Source: CAJCJE01 sp036494465
Lineage (GTDB): Bacteria > Actinomycetota > Actinomycetes > Mycobacteriales > Pseudonocardiaceae
Assembly: GCA_036494465.1 (NCBI GenBank)
Contig: DASXOJ010000112.1
Location: forward strand, 1 to 64,000
Length of the DNA: 64,000 nt
Reading direction: 5' to 3'
The position numbers and the translations under genes are program-made. Positions 8,496 through 16,643 of the stretch are shown here, piece after piece (positions within the stretch are counted from its first letter, which is position 1; every line of letters begins with the position of its first letter). Under the pieces are notes generated by a model. That model did not search any database. It was given only the letters and a program-made list of their open reading frames with translations, and was not told where the DNA came from.

Positions 8496-9350
8496 GTGGA
8501 CGTTGGGGCACAACACCTGGCTCAACTGGTCGAACTGCTCAGGACGAACAGCGAGCAGCTGATCCATCGTTGGGTCGAACTCACCGCTCCTTCGCTGCGT
8601 GGCCGCCTCACCGAGGCCGAACTGCAGAGCGACTCTCGGGACCTGTTCGACGCGCTCCAACAGGCGCTCGCCACGACGGCGAGTATCGACGATGCCCATT
8701 TCGCCGAGGTGAAGGGGCTGCTGGAGGAACTGTCCACGGCCCGAGCCAGACGGGGTTTCACTCCGACGGAGACCGCGGTAAGCGTGTTCACGCTCAAGCA
8801 GGCCGTGTCCGAGCTGGCCGAGCGACAGGACGACGCGACTCTGTATCGACAGGTGCTGTCCTTGTCCGCCCTGCTCGACGCGTTGGGTCTGCGTACGTTC
8901 GAGGCTTATGCCCGCACGCGCGAGGGAATCATCAAGGAGCAGTCCGAGCAACTGCTCGAACTGACCACCCCGGTCGTCAAGCTGTGGGACGGCGTACTGG
9001 CCGTGCCGCTGGTTGGCACCCTGGACAGCATCCGGACCCAGATCGTGATGGAAAAGCTGTTGCAGGCGCTGGTGGACACCGGTTCGGAGCACGCGATCAT
9101 CGACATCACCGGAGTACTCGCGGTGGACACCCAGGTGGCGCAGCACCTGCTCAAAACGGTGATGGCCGCCCGGCTGATGGGTGCCGAATGTACGATATCG
9201 GGCATCAGGCCACAAATCGCGCAGACAATCGTGGGGCTGGGTATCGAGTTCGGCGACATCACCACCAAGGCATCACTGTCCGATGCGCTGCGCCACGCCC
9301 TGCGCAGCAGCGGCGTCGAGGTGGTCGCGCGGACCAGGACGGCCGGCTGA
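8496..9350 (+). CDS. rsbR: RsbR-type stressosome co-antagonist
   Basis: 284 residues starting at a GTG preceded by GGAGG. Residues ~1-150 are an all-helical RsbR N-terminal domain (QLIHRWVELTAP). Residues ~155-275 are a STAS domain (VPLVGTLDSIRTQIVMEKLL, IIDITGVLAVDTQVAQHL). In Bacillus-type systems RsbR and RsbS build the stressosome that holds RsbT (family knowledge). The threonine near DTQVA sits where RsbR proteins are phosphorylated. The stop overlaps the rsbS ATG by one base, so co-translation is likely. It opens a six-gene overlapping operon. Confidence 0.9.
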   Translation: MDVGAQHLAQLVELLRTNSEQLIHRWVELTAPSLRGRLTEAELQSDSRDLFDALQQALATTASIDDAHFAEVKGLLEELSTARARRGFTPTETAVSVFTLKQAVSELAERQDDATLYRQVLSLSALLDALGLRTFEAYARTREGIIKEQSEQLLELTTPVVKLWDGVLAVPLVGTLDSIRTQIVMEKLLQALVDTGSEHAIIDITGVLAVDTQVAQHLLKTVMAARLMGAECTISGIRPQIAQTIVGLGIEFGDITTKASLSDALRHALRSSGVEVVARTRTAG

Positions 9351-9754
9351 TGGATCGCGTTCCCATTCTGCGGATCGGCGACGTCCTGCTGGTCTCCATC
9401 CAGGTCGACCTTCAGGACCAGGGCGTGCTCGACCTGCAGGAGGACCTCGCCGAGCAACTCAGCTCGGTCAGTGCACGCGGTGTCGTCATCGACATCTCCG
9501 CGGTGGAGATCGTGGACTCGTTCATCGGCCGGATGTTCGCCACCATCGCCTCGGTGTCCCAACTGTTCGACGCGGCCACCGTCGTGGTCGGTATGCGGCC
9601 CGCGGTGGCCATCACCCTGGTCGAACTCGGGCTGACTCTCGGCAATGTGCGCACGGCACTCAATCTGGAAAAGGGCCTGGAAATCCTGCGTAGCACCACG
9701 ATCGGCCGAACCGGCGCGGGATGGGCGCAGCCGCCGCCCGAGGCCACCCGGTGA
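9350..9754 (+). CDS. rsbS: RsbS-type STAS antagonist
   Basis: 134 residues, a single STAS domain: RIGDVLLVSIQVDL, then EIVDSFIGRMFATIA containing the serine that RsbT phosphorylates in characterised RsbS proteins. Start ATG overlaps the rsbR stop (TGATG); its own stop overlaps the rsbT GTG. Together with RsbR it should sequester RsbT until stress. Confidence 0.9.
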   Translation: MDRVPILRIGDVLLVSIQVDLQDQGVLDLQEDLAEQLSSVSARGVVIDISAVEIVDSFIGRMFATIASVSQLFDAATVVVGMRPAVAITLVELGLTLGNVRTALNLEKGLEILRSTTIGRTGAGWAQPPPEATR

Positions 9755-10164
9755 CCGAGCTCGGTGCCGAGTCGGCGCGCCTTGCGATCACCGGTGACGA
9801 CGATGTGGTCCGGGTCCGTCAGTTGGCCAGGAGCTATGCTCAGCAACTGAAGCTGTCCCTTGTGGACCAGACGAAGCTCGTGACGGCGACGAGTGAGCTG
9901 GCCCGCAACACCCTGACGCACGGGGGCGGGGGCGCGGCGGAGATCAGTATCGTGCGTGACAGTCGCCGTGCCGGAGTTCGAGCGTCCTTTCAAGACAGTG
10001 GATCGGGTATTCCCGACATCGACCTGGCCATGACCGATGGTTGGTCGAGTGGAAACGGCCTCGGCCTCGGTCTGAGCGGAGCTCGGCGGCTCGTCGACGA
10101 GTTCGAACTCGACAGCGCGGTCGGCAGGGGCACCACAGTGACGGTGGTCAAATGGGGCAGGTAG
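9751..10164 (+). CDS. rsbT: RsbT-type switch kinase
   Basis: 137 residues, a GHKL ATPase kinase. N-box ATSELARNTLTHGGG, G1 SFQDSGSGIPDID and G2 GNGLGLGLSGARRL are all present. RsbT phosphorylates RsbR/RsbS and then activates an RsbU-type phosphatase; the candidate target here is the PP2C protein at 12973. The GTG start lies inside the rsbS stop region (4-bp overlap). Confidence 0.9.
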   Translation: MTELGAESARLAITGDDDVVRVRQLARSYAQQLKLSLVDQTKLVTATSELARNTLTHGGGGAAEISIVRDSRRAGVRASFQDSGSGIPDIDLAMTDGWSSGNGLGLGLSGARRLVDEFELDSAVGRGTTVTVVKWGR

Positions 10165-11210
10165 AGGGCGCCACCTGCCTGCCGATGGTCGAGGATGTCG
10201 CGTGGATTCCGGTCGACGACATCTCCGCTGCCGGCGCCGCCCGCAGGCAGGCAGGCAAGCTCGCGAGCCGACTGGGATATCCCGCCGCCAGAGTGGCCGA
10301 GATCGAACTGGTCATCACCGAGCTGGTCAGCAACGTGTACAGGCACGCAGGCGGCGGCATGCTGGTACTGCGGTCGGTTCGCGCCCTGAGTCAGGGCTTT
10401 GTGGAAGTCCTCGCCCTCGACAACGGACAGGGCATCAGCGATCTGCCGCTGGCCTTCGAAGACGGTCAATCCACCGCTGGTGGTCTTGGCATCGGCCTGG
10501 GCGCTCTGGTCCGGCTGGCCGATTTCTACGACATCACCTCTCGACCCGGCCGGGGCACGGTGATCCTCGCCCGCTTCCTGTCCGAGCGCGCCGCCGCCGC
10601 GGTCCCCCGGGAGATCGCCGCCGGGTTGACCAGACCGATCGACGGTGAATCGATCTGCGGAGACGCGTATGCCATTCGACGCGCACCGGAGGATCCAGAC
10701 CGGTTGTGGTTGATGTTGTGCGACGGCTCGGGGCACGGCCCGCTCGCCGCGTCGGCCGCCCAAGCCGCGGTCGGCGTGTTCTGCCGGTCGGCGCACACCG
10801 GGCCGGAACAACTGATCAAGCAGATACACGAGCAGCTGCGCGGCAGTCGGGGAGCGGCGGTGGCCATCGCCGAAGTCAACCTGGCGCAAGGAGTGGTTCG
10901 GTTCGCCGGACTGGGCAACGTCGCCGCGTTCGTCGTTGCCGATGGTGCGAAGCACGGGATGGTCTCGCTACCTGGTATCGCCGGTTACCAGGCCAGTTCG
11001 GTACGCGCTTTCGACTATCCGCTGCCGGTCGGAGCGACCCTGGTACTGCATTCGGACGGACTGACCGATCGCTGGCCCGCCGGTGATCTGGAGCGGCGAC
11101 CGAATCTCGACCCGCTGGTCACCGCGGCCGCGCTGCTGCGCGACGCCGGCAGGCGGCGCGACGACGCCAGCGTCCTGTTCGCCGCGCCACCGGTTCGGGG
11201 GAGTCGGTGA
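10152..11210 (+). CDS. Fusion of an RsbT/RsbW-like ATPase with an RsbX-like PP2C phosphatase
   Basis: About 352 residues. Residues ~20-150 carry a second GHKL kinase-like domain (VITELVSNVYRHAGG, LALDNGQGISD, GGLGIGLGALVRLADF). Residues ~165-350 are a PP2C/SpoIIE phosphatase (DGESICGDAYAI, LCDGSGHGPLAASA, VLHSDGLTDRWPAG) with the metal-binding aspartates kept. In Bacillus, RsbX resets RsbR/RsbS phosphorylation; this protein could both bind the stressosome and dephosphorylate it. Start is uncertain: the ATG at 10152 overlaps rsbT, and 10185 is an alternative. The stop overlaps the next GTG. Confidence 0.8.
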   Translation: MGQVEGATCLPMVEDVAWIPVDDISAAGAARRQAGKLASRLGYPAARVAEIELVITELVSNVYRHAGGGMLVLRSVRALSQGFVEVLALDNGQGISDLPLAFEDGQSTAGGLGIGLGALVRLADFYDITSRPGRGTVILARFLSERAAAAVPREIAAGLTRPIDGESICGDAYAIRRAPEDPDRLWLMLCDGSGHGPLAASAAQAAVGVFCRSAHTGPEQLIKQIHEQLRGSRGAAVAIAEVNLAQGVVRFAGLGNVAAFVVADGAKHGMVSLPGIAGYQASSVRAFDYPLPVGATLVLHSDGLTDRWPAGDLERRPNLDPLVTAAALLRDAGRRRDDASVLFAAPPVRGSR

Positions 11211-12976
11211 ACAACAGCCTGCTGCGAATGGTCATCGCCGATGAACCGGATGTCTTCCTGGTTCGTCAGCGTGGCCGGGAGGTGGCCGCCGAGATCGGGC
11301 TGGAGAGCCAGGACCAGATCCGGGTGGCCGCCGCGCTCAGTGACCTCGGCCGCGATCTCCTTCGCCATCATGATCGGGCCGCCTTGGTGGACTTCCAGGT
11401 CGTGGACCTGCCGGTGCCCGGTCTCGGAATTGAGTTCAGCTGTGCTGGTTCGGTCAGCGAGGTCAGCACGGGGCCGGGTTGGGAGACGGTGGTCCGGCTG
11501 ATGGACGAGGTTCGGGCGCTGCCCGGTGACACCGACGGAGAGACGATCATCGCTCTGGTGAAGTATCTGCCAGCGGGAGCGCTGCCACCGGTGGGATCCG
11601 GGTTGGCCGCGGTGCGACGGCGGTTGAGTCGCCTTGCCAAGAGCAGCGCGGTGGACGAACTGCGCTCGCAGAACGCGGAACTGTTGCGGACGCTGGAAGA
11701 TCTGGAAAGCAAACAGGTGGAGCTGACCCGGCTCAACGCTGAACTGCAGGAGACCAACCAGGGCGTGCTCGCGCTGTACACGGAGCTGTCCGAGGAACTG
11801 GAACAGACCAATCGCGGTGTGGTGGCGCTCTATGCCGAACTGGACGAGAAATCCATCCAGTTGCGGGAAGCGAGTACCGCGAAGAACCGGTTCTGGTCCA
11901 ACATCAGCCACGAGCTTCGCAGCCCGATCAACTCGGTCATCGGCCTCGCCAGGCTGATGACCGAGGAGCAGTTGGACCCGCTCAGTCCCGAACAGCGCCA
12001 CCAGATCGACCTGATCCGCAATTCCGGCCTCGCGCTGCTGGGCCTGGTCAACGAACTGCTGGACACCGCGAAGGCCGAATCGGGTCGGTTGAAACCGGAA
12101 TTCGGTCCGGTCGAGCTGGACACCCTGTTCGGACAGTTGCGCGGCACGCTGCATCCGCTACTGTCCGGTGCCGATGTCGATCTCGTCATCGAGCCGCCGC
12201 TGCCGGTACGGGTGATCGTGACCGACGAGGTACTGCTGAGCCGCATCCTGCGCAACCTGCTGTCCAACGGACTGAAGTTCACCGAGCGTGGCGAGGTTCG
12301 GCTGAGCGTCACGGCCGACGCCGCCCAGGACCAGGTGTGCTTCGACGTCAGCGACACCGGCATCGGGATCGCGATGGACCAGCAGGAACGCGTCTTCGAG
12401 GAGTTCTACCAGGTGCGCGGCAGCGTGCAGAACAACGCGAGAGGCACGGGACTGGGGTTGCCCTATTCCCGCCGGCTGGCCGAAGTCCTCGGTGGCAGTC
12501 TCGAACTGCACAGCGATCCCGGCATTGGCACCCGGGTTCTGCTCCGCCTGCCGATGCGAACCCGGAACTCGGCAGCCACCGGGCCGGTGCCGACCGTACT
12601 CGTCGTCGACGACGACGCCGAGTTCCGCGGCCGACTGGCCGACCTGCTGGCCGGTTTCGTCAGCACGGTCGTCGAGACCGGCGATGGCAGGGAAGCGCTG
12701 GAGTTGATCGCCCGACACGAGCCCGACCTGATCACGCTCGATCTGCGCATGCCGGAACTGGACGGCGACGAGGTCGCGCGGCGAATCCGTCGCGCTCCGG
12801 CCGGCCGCGACATCCCGATCATGATCCTGACCTCCGCCGATCCGGCTGGATTCGATCTGACCGACCTCGGCCCGGCCAGCGTGGTGCTGGACAAATCCGG
12901 ACTGACCGCGGGCTTGTTGAAGCACGAGATGGACCAGGTTCTGCAGAAACGACGACGAGGAGGTGGGCAGCGGTGA
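11207..12976 (+). CDS. Hybrid histidine kinase with C-terminal receiver
   Basis: 589 residues, no membrane segment, so a cytosolic sensor. Residues 1-140 resemble a degenerate RsbT-like region; ~145-225 form a long coiled coil with repeats of the type LYTELSEELEQTNRGVVALY. HisKA follows (FWSNISHELRSPINSVIGLA, phospho-acceptor His), then HATPase (LLSNGLKFTERGEV, VSDTGIGIAM, GTGLGLPYSRRLAE). A receiver domain at ~462-585 has VLVVDDDAEF and ITLDLRMPELDGDE. Sitting between the RsbX-like and RsbU-like genes with 4-bp overlaps, it probably feeds a phosphorelay into the receiver of the next protein. Confidence 0.9.
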   Translation: MNNSLLRMVIADEPDVFLVRQRGREVAAEIGLESQDQIRVAAALSDLGRDLLRHHDRAALVDFQVVDLPVPGLGIEFSCAGSVSEVSTGPGWETVVRLMDEVRALPGDTDGETIIALVKYLPAGALPPVGSGLAAVRRRLSRLAKSSAVDELRSQNAELLRTLEDLESKQVELTRLNAELQETNQGVLALYTELSEELEQTNRGVVALYAELDEKSIQLREASTAKNRFWSNISHELRSPINSVIGLARLMTEEQLDPLSPEQRHQIDLIRNSGLALLGLVNELLDTAKAESGRLKPEFGPVELDTLFGQLRGTLHPLLSGADVDLVIEPPLPVRVIVTDEVLLSRILRNLLSNGLKFTERGEVRLSVTADAAQDQVCFDVSDTGIGIAMDQQERVFEEFYQVRGSVQNNARGTGLGLPYSRRLAEVLGGSLELHSDPGIGTRVLLRLPMRTRNSAATGPVPTVLVVDDDAEFRGRLADLLAGFVSTVVETGDGREALELIARHEPDLITLDLRMPELDGDEVARRIRRAPAGRDIPIMILTSADPAGFDLTDLGPASVVLDKSGLTAGLLKHEMDQVLQKRRRGGGQR

Positions 12977-14568
12977 CCCCACTCGATCAACACGCCGCGG
13001 TCGGCCCCGCACACCTGTTGATCATCGACGATGTCGAGGCGAGTCGATACATCGTGGCCACCTGGCTGCGCAGAGCCGGACACGAGGTCATCGAGGGCCG
13101 TACCGGTGCGGAAGCGTTGGCGCTGCTCGCGCAACGGCCCTTCGACCTGGTCGTGCTGGACGTCAATCTGCCGGACATGACCGGCTTCGACGTGTGCGAG
13201 CGGATCAAGTCGGACACCAGGACCTCCGCGCTACCGGTGATCCACGTGTCCGCGACCGCGGTCGCACCGGAGGACCGGGCCCGTGGCCTGACCCGCGGCG
13301 CGGACGCCTACCTCACCGAGCCGGTCGATCCGGGCGTACTGGTCGCCACGGTCAACGCCGCACTGCGCTACTCCCGTGCCCGGGCGGCGACCGAGCGGCT
13401 GGCCGCTCGACTGGCCCGATTGACCAGGGCGACGCTCACGCTCAATACCGCCATCACCTTCGACGAACTGGTCTGCTCGGCCGCGACCGGCGCCGCGCGG
13501 ATCATGGAATCCGCCGCGAGCGCGGTGATCGTCCCGCCTGACGGGCAGCGCCTGATCGGGTCGGTCGAGGGCCCCGCAGACAAGGTCGACCTGGGGCCTG
13601 CCGACGAGGCACGGTGGAAAGACCTCGTGGACGCCACGATCGGCCGAGGCGTCGGCGCCGTACTCACCGCGCTGCCGCCCCGGCCGGGACAGCTGACCGA
13701 CGACGACTGGGTCGCCGCCGTCGCACGCCCCGCGCGCGGCCGACCCGCTGTCTGCGTCGCGGTGCCGGCCGCGGCCGCCGAGAGTGACACCGACCGGGAT
13801 CTGCTGTTGCAGTGGGGACAGGCAACCGCGCTGGTCACCGAGAGCCTCCGGGCGTACGCGGAGGAACACAGCATCGCGCTGACCCTGCAGAACAGCCTGC
13901 TGCCCAGCCGGATACCGAGCTATCCCGCACTGGCCATGGCGGCTCGCTACGTGCCCGCGGCGGCGAACGCCGAGATCGGCGGTGATTTCTACGAGGTCAC
14001 CGAACTGGACGGCCGGTTGCTGGTGGCCATCGGCGACGTGTGCGGTCACTCGATCAAGGCGGCGACCATCATGGGGGAGGTCCGACACGCGCTGCGCGCC
14101 TACGCACTGGAGTCCCACCACCTCGTCGACATCCTCGACCTGCTCGACGCGATGCTGCGCCGGTTTCATCCCGACGACGGCTTCACCACACTGTGCCTGC
14201 TGTCGGTCGATCTGACCACCGGCACGGTGTCGGTGGCGAACGCGGGACATCTCCCGCCGCTGCTCGCCGATGCCGCCGGTACCCGGTACCTGGAAGTGGC
14301 CGGGCCGATGCTCGGCCTCGGGCTGCCCAGACCCGCGGAGGTCCGGATCGAACTACCGTTGGAGACCACCGTCGTGTTGGTGACCGACGGACTGATCGAA
14401 CGGCCGGGCGTCGCCCTTGACGACAGCATCGCCGAGCTGCGCGACGCGATATCCCCGGAGCCCGATCTGGAGCGGTTCTGCGACGGTCTGCTCGCCCGTT
14501 TCGGCCAGAACAGCACGGACGACATCGCGATACTGGCCCTGCGCAGGCGGGAGGGTACCGAGGGATAG
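12973..14568 (+). CDS. Response-regulator PP2C phosphatase (RsbU-like)
   Basis: 531 residues. An N-terminal receiver (LLIIDDVEASRYIV, LVVLDVNLPDMTGFDV) is followed by a middle region (~140-290) of GAF-like character and a C-terminal SpoIIE/PP2C domain (LTLQNSLLPSRIP, NAEIGGDFYEV, AIGDVCGHSIKA, LVTDGLIERPG). This is the architecture of RsbU/RssB-type serine phosphatases that dephosphorylate STAS antagonists. The GTG start overlaps the kinase stop and AGGAGG lies 10 nt upstream. It closes the operon; the STAS protein at 14579 is a plausible substrate. Confidence 0.9.
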   Translation: MTPLDQHAAVGPAHLLIIDDVEASRYIVATWLRRAGHEVIEGRTGAEALALLAQRPFDLVVLDVNLPDMTGFDVCERIKSDTRTSALPVIHVSATAVAPEDRARGLTRGADAYLTEPVDPGVLVATVNAALRYSRARAATERLAARLARLTRATLTLNTAITFDELVCSAATGAARIMESAASAVIVPPDGQRLIGSVEGPADKVDLGPADEARWKDLVDATIGRGVGAVLTALPPRPGQLTDDDWVAAVARPARGRPAVCVAVPAAAAESDTDRDLLLQWGQATALVTESLRAYAEEHSIALTLQNSLLPSRIPSYPALAMAARYVPAAANAEIGGDFYEVTELDGRLLVAIGDVCGHSIKAATIMGEVRHALRAYALESHHLVDILDLLDAMLRRFHPDDGFTTLCLLSVDLTTGTVSVANAGHLPPLLADAAGTRYLEVAGPMLGLGLPRPAEVRIELPLETTVVLVTDGLIERPGVALDDSIAELRDAISPEPDLERFCDGLLARFGQNSTDDIAILALRRREGTEG

Positions 14569-14578
14569 GGCGTCGAGG

Positions 14579-15019
14579 TCAGTCTCTGACCATCGCGGTC
14601 GCCAGGTCGGGCGCGATGGTCAGGGCTTTGTCAAGGCCGGTCAGGGTCAGCGGTCGGAGCACCACTCGCGAGTTGACGACGAGCCTGACTTCGGCATTGT
14701 GTCGCGTGGCAAGGGCGCTCGTACTGGCGAGCACGGCAAGTCCGGCCGACGCGAGGAATGTGACTTCGGACAGGTCCAGCACCAGCAGTCGGTTGTCGTC
14801 GGCCGCACGGTCGGCGAAATGTCGCTCGATGTGGCCGGCCACGGTTGGTGCGGTCACCACGTCGAGCTCGCCGCTGATCGTCAGCACCACCGCGTCATCG
14901 GTCTCCACGCCGGCTGCGACGTCGGCGGTGACGACCTGGGTGTGCTCATCACCTGAGGCCAGCGGCGTACCGAACTGCTCCGCCGCCGCAGAACCCAAAT
15001 AGCCGTCAGCTTCGGCCAC
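14579..15019 (-). CDS. STAS-domain anti-sigma factor antagonist
   Basis: 146 residues from a GTG at 15019 with AGGAGGG upstream; the longer frame is not STAS-like. The STAS core is TISGELDVVTAPTVAGHIE, LLVLDLSEVTFLASAGLAVL (the phosphorylatable serine region) and VVLRPLTLTGLDKAL. It converges on the RsbU-like gene and is divergent from the RsbW-like gene, giving a local partner-switch trio of kinase, antagonist and phosphatase. Confidence 0.88.
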   Translation of the reverse strand: MAEADGYLGSAAAEQFGTPLASGDEHTQVVTADVAAGVETDDAVVLTISGELDVVTAPTVAGHIERHFADRAADDNRLLVLDLSEVTFLASAGLAVLASTSALATRHNAEVRLVVNSRVVLRPLTLTGLDKALTIAPDLATAMVRD

Positions 15020-15256
15020 GATCGCCCTCCTGGAACCGATGGCATCCTCGACCGGGTTGTCGATCGTCGAGATGTACGTCGGACATATGTCATTGACCGG
15101 GGCGGCCGGGTGTTCAACCGCTCGTATTCTCGTCAGCGTTGTTGTCTCGTCCACTACCTTTGGTGGACGATCACGGATCGTCGGTGAGTCAACCATACCT
15201 ATCCGGTCCAGGGTTACCACCCCACTGGGATGGCGACAGCGAAATGAGGGTCACCG

Positions 15257-15697
15257 GTGAGTGAGCACTGGCAACGCGATTCGGTGACCGAGCCTGACCC
15301 GCTCCGCCGGCACGAGGTCGAACTGCGCATGCTGGCCGCGCGGCAGAGGGTACCCGGAGTGCGCGCGCTGGCAACCGAGATGGCGATGCGGGAGGACTTC
15401 GACCTCGATTCGATCGACGACATCAGGCTTGCCGTCGATGAGGCCTGCTCGATCATGCTGGCCAACAGCATGCCCGACACCGTGTTGACCGTCCGGCTGC
15501 TGATCACCGCCGCACGCTTCGAGATCAACGCGTCGATCCCGCTTCGGGGTGACCGGGAGCCGGTGGTCGGGTCGCTGAGCCTGAGCATCCTGCGCAGTCT
15601 TGCCGAGACACTCGACTACTGGACGATTGGCATAGGTGACAAACGCGGCTTCCGGCTCACCTTTACCCGATCGACGCGCCAGGCGGCTTCCTCGTGA
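15257..15697 (+). CDS. RsbW-like anti-sigma factor kinase, no adjacent sigma gene
   Basis: 146 residues. The GHKL N-box region reads IDDIRLAVDEACSIMLANS and the layout matches actinobacterial RsbW/UsfX-type anti-sigma kinases. The glycine-rich G2 region is weak, as in several family members. GTG start with GAGGG upstream. In many actinobacteria this gene is followed directly by a sigma-B/F-family sigma gene; here the next sequence is an endonuclease relic, so the cognate sigma must be elsewhere. Confidence 0.82.
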   Translation: MSEHWQRDSVTEPDPLRRHEVELRMLAARQRVPGVRALATEMAMREDFDLDSIDDIRLAVDEACSIMLANSMPDTVLTVRLLITAARFEINASIPLRGDREPVVGSLSLSILRSLAETLDYWTIGIGDKRGFRLTFTRSTRQAASS

Positions 15698-15839
15698 AAC
15701 AGCAGCACATTGTGAGCGAAGGTCGCGTGATCATTCCTTGGGCGATACCGCGTCGGCTCAGGCGCCCAGGAAACCATTGTGGGCAGTGGGGATGATCGGC
15801 GGGAGATAGCTCGGCGGGACCGTCGCCAGGGTGGTGGAG

Positions 15840-16080
15840 ATGTCTCAGACGGCAACGCTGAACATGTGGGGGACGCGGCGGACCGCCCGGCGGGATGTCC
15901 TCCGGCCGGGATTCGCGGCGCTGGCCGTTGACCTGGTCGCCTTGTAGGAGGTCATCGTCACCGACGACAACGACCAGGCCAGGAACGTGTTCGGCGAGGG
16001 CCACCACTATGCACACCAGCAGAAGCGCGAACCCGACGGGCGGGGCATCGACACGGCGAGACGCCGGCAGGGCGCCCCCG
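15840..16080 (+). pseudogene. Endonuclease/exonuclease/phosphatase N-terminal relic with nonsense codon
   Basis: From the ATG at 15840 the frame gives TATLNMWGTRR, LRPGFAALAVDLVAL, then TAG (15945-15947), then EVIVTDDNDQARNVFGEG and REPDGRGI. In the family the stop position is the glutamine of the conserved LQE motif, so a CAG to TAG change fits. Nothing beyond about residue 80 remains. It sits between the RsbW-like gene and DUF6098. Confidence 0.6.
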
Positions 16081-16091
16081 GCAGCACCCGG

Positions 16092-16577
16092 TCAGTCGCC
16101 GCTGCGGTCCAGCGGTCCCCATTCGGCGGAGTTCTGCTCGGCGATCAGGTGTTCGCATTCGGCAAGTACGGTGTCGTCGATCCACGCCACCGGCCGACCG
16201 ACCTCCACCAGCGGCTCGTTGTCCGGGCCGCGCCCCGTCTCGACTCCGGTCAGTATCCAGGCTCGCACGCCGGCTCCGCGCAGATCCCGCAGGTGTCGAT
16301 AGTCGAACAGTCGGCGTGCGACCCACAGCCGCAGGGACCGGTCCTGCCACCACGGTTCCACCCGAAGCGGATTGGCCGACAGACCGGGCAGTGGCACCCC
16401 GGTCAGCCCGTCCCGACTGGCCGCAGAGCCGTTGCCGGTTGGCGCCCGGTCCGCGGCAGGGCCGCAGGACCATCGCACATAGAGGTCGGCCGACCCAGTG
16501 GATTCGACCAGTGCGACCAGATCCTCGAGCTCGCGCACCACCGGCAGATCGTCATCGGAATACTGGTACTCGTGCAT
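16092..16577 (-). CDS. DUF6098 family protein
   Basis: 161 residues. The stretch LPVVRELEDLVALVESTG, DLYVRWSCGP, GLSANPLRVEPWW and LWVARRLFDYRHL matches DUF6098, an actinobacterial family of unknown function. ATG at 16577. It lies 66 nt downstream of the YbdK-type ligase gene on the same strand and may be co-transcribed with it. Confidence 0.75.
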   Translation of the reverse strand: MHEYQYSDDDLPVVRELEDLVALVESTGSADLYVRWSCGPAADRAPTGNGSAASRDGLTGVPLPGLSANPLRVEPWWQDRSLRLWVARRLFDYRHLRDLRGAGVRAWILTGVETGRGPDNEPLVEVGRPVAWIDDTVLAECEHLIAEQNSAEWGPLDRSGD

Positions 16578-16643
16578 GTTTCGGTACTGCCCGCCTCCTG
16601 CTGTTCCATACCGACGCGGTGACGGCGAGGACAGCGGCGACGC

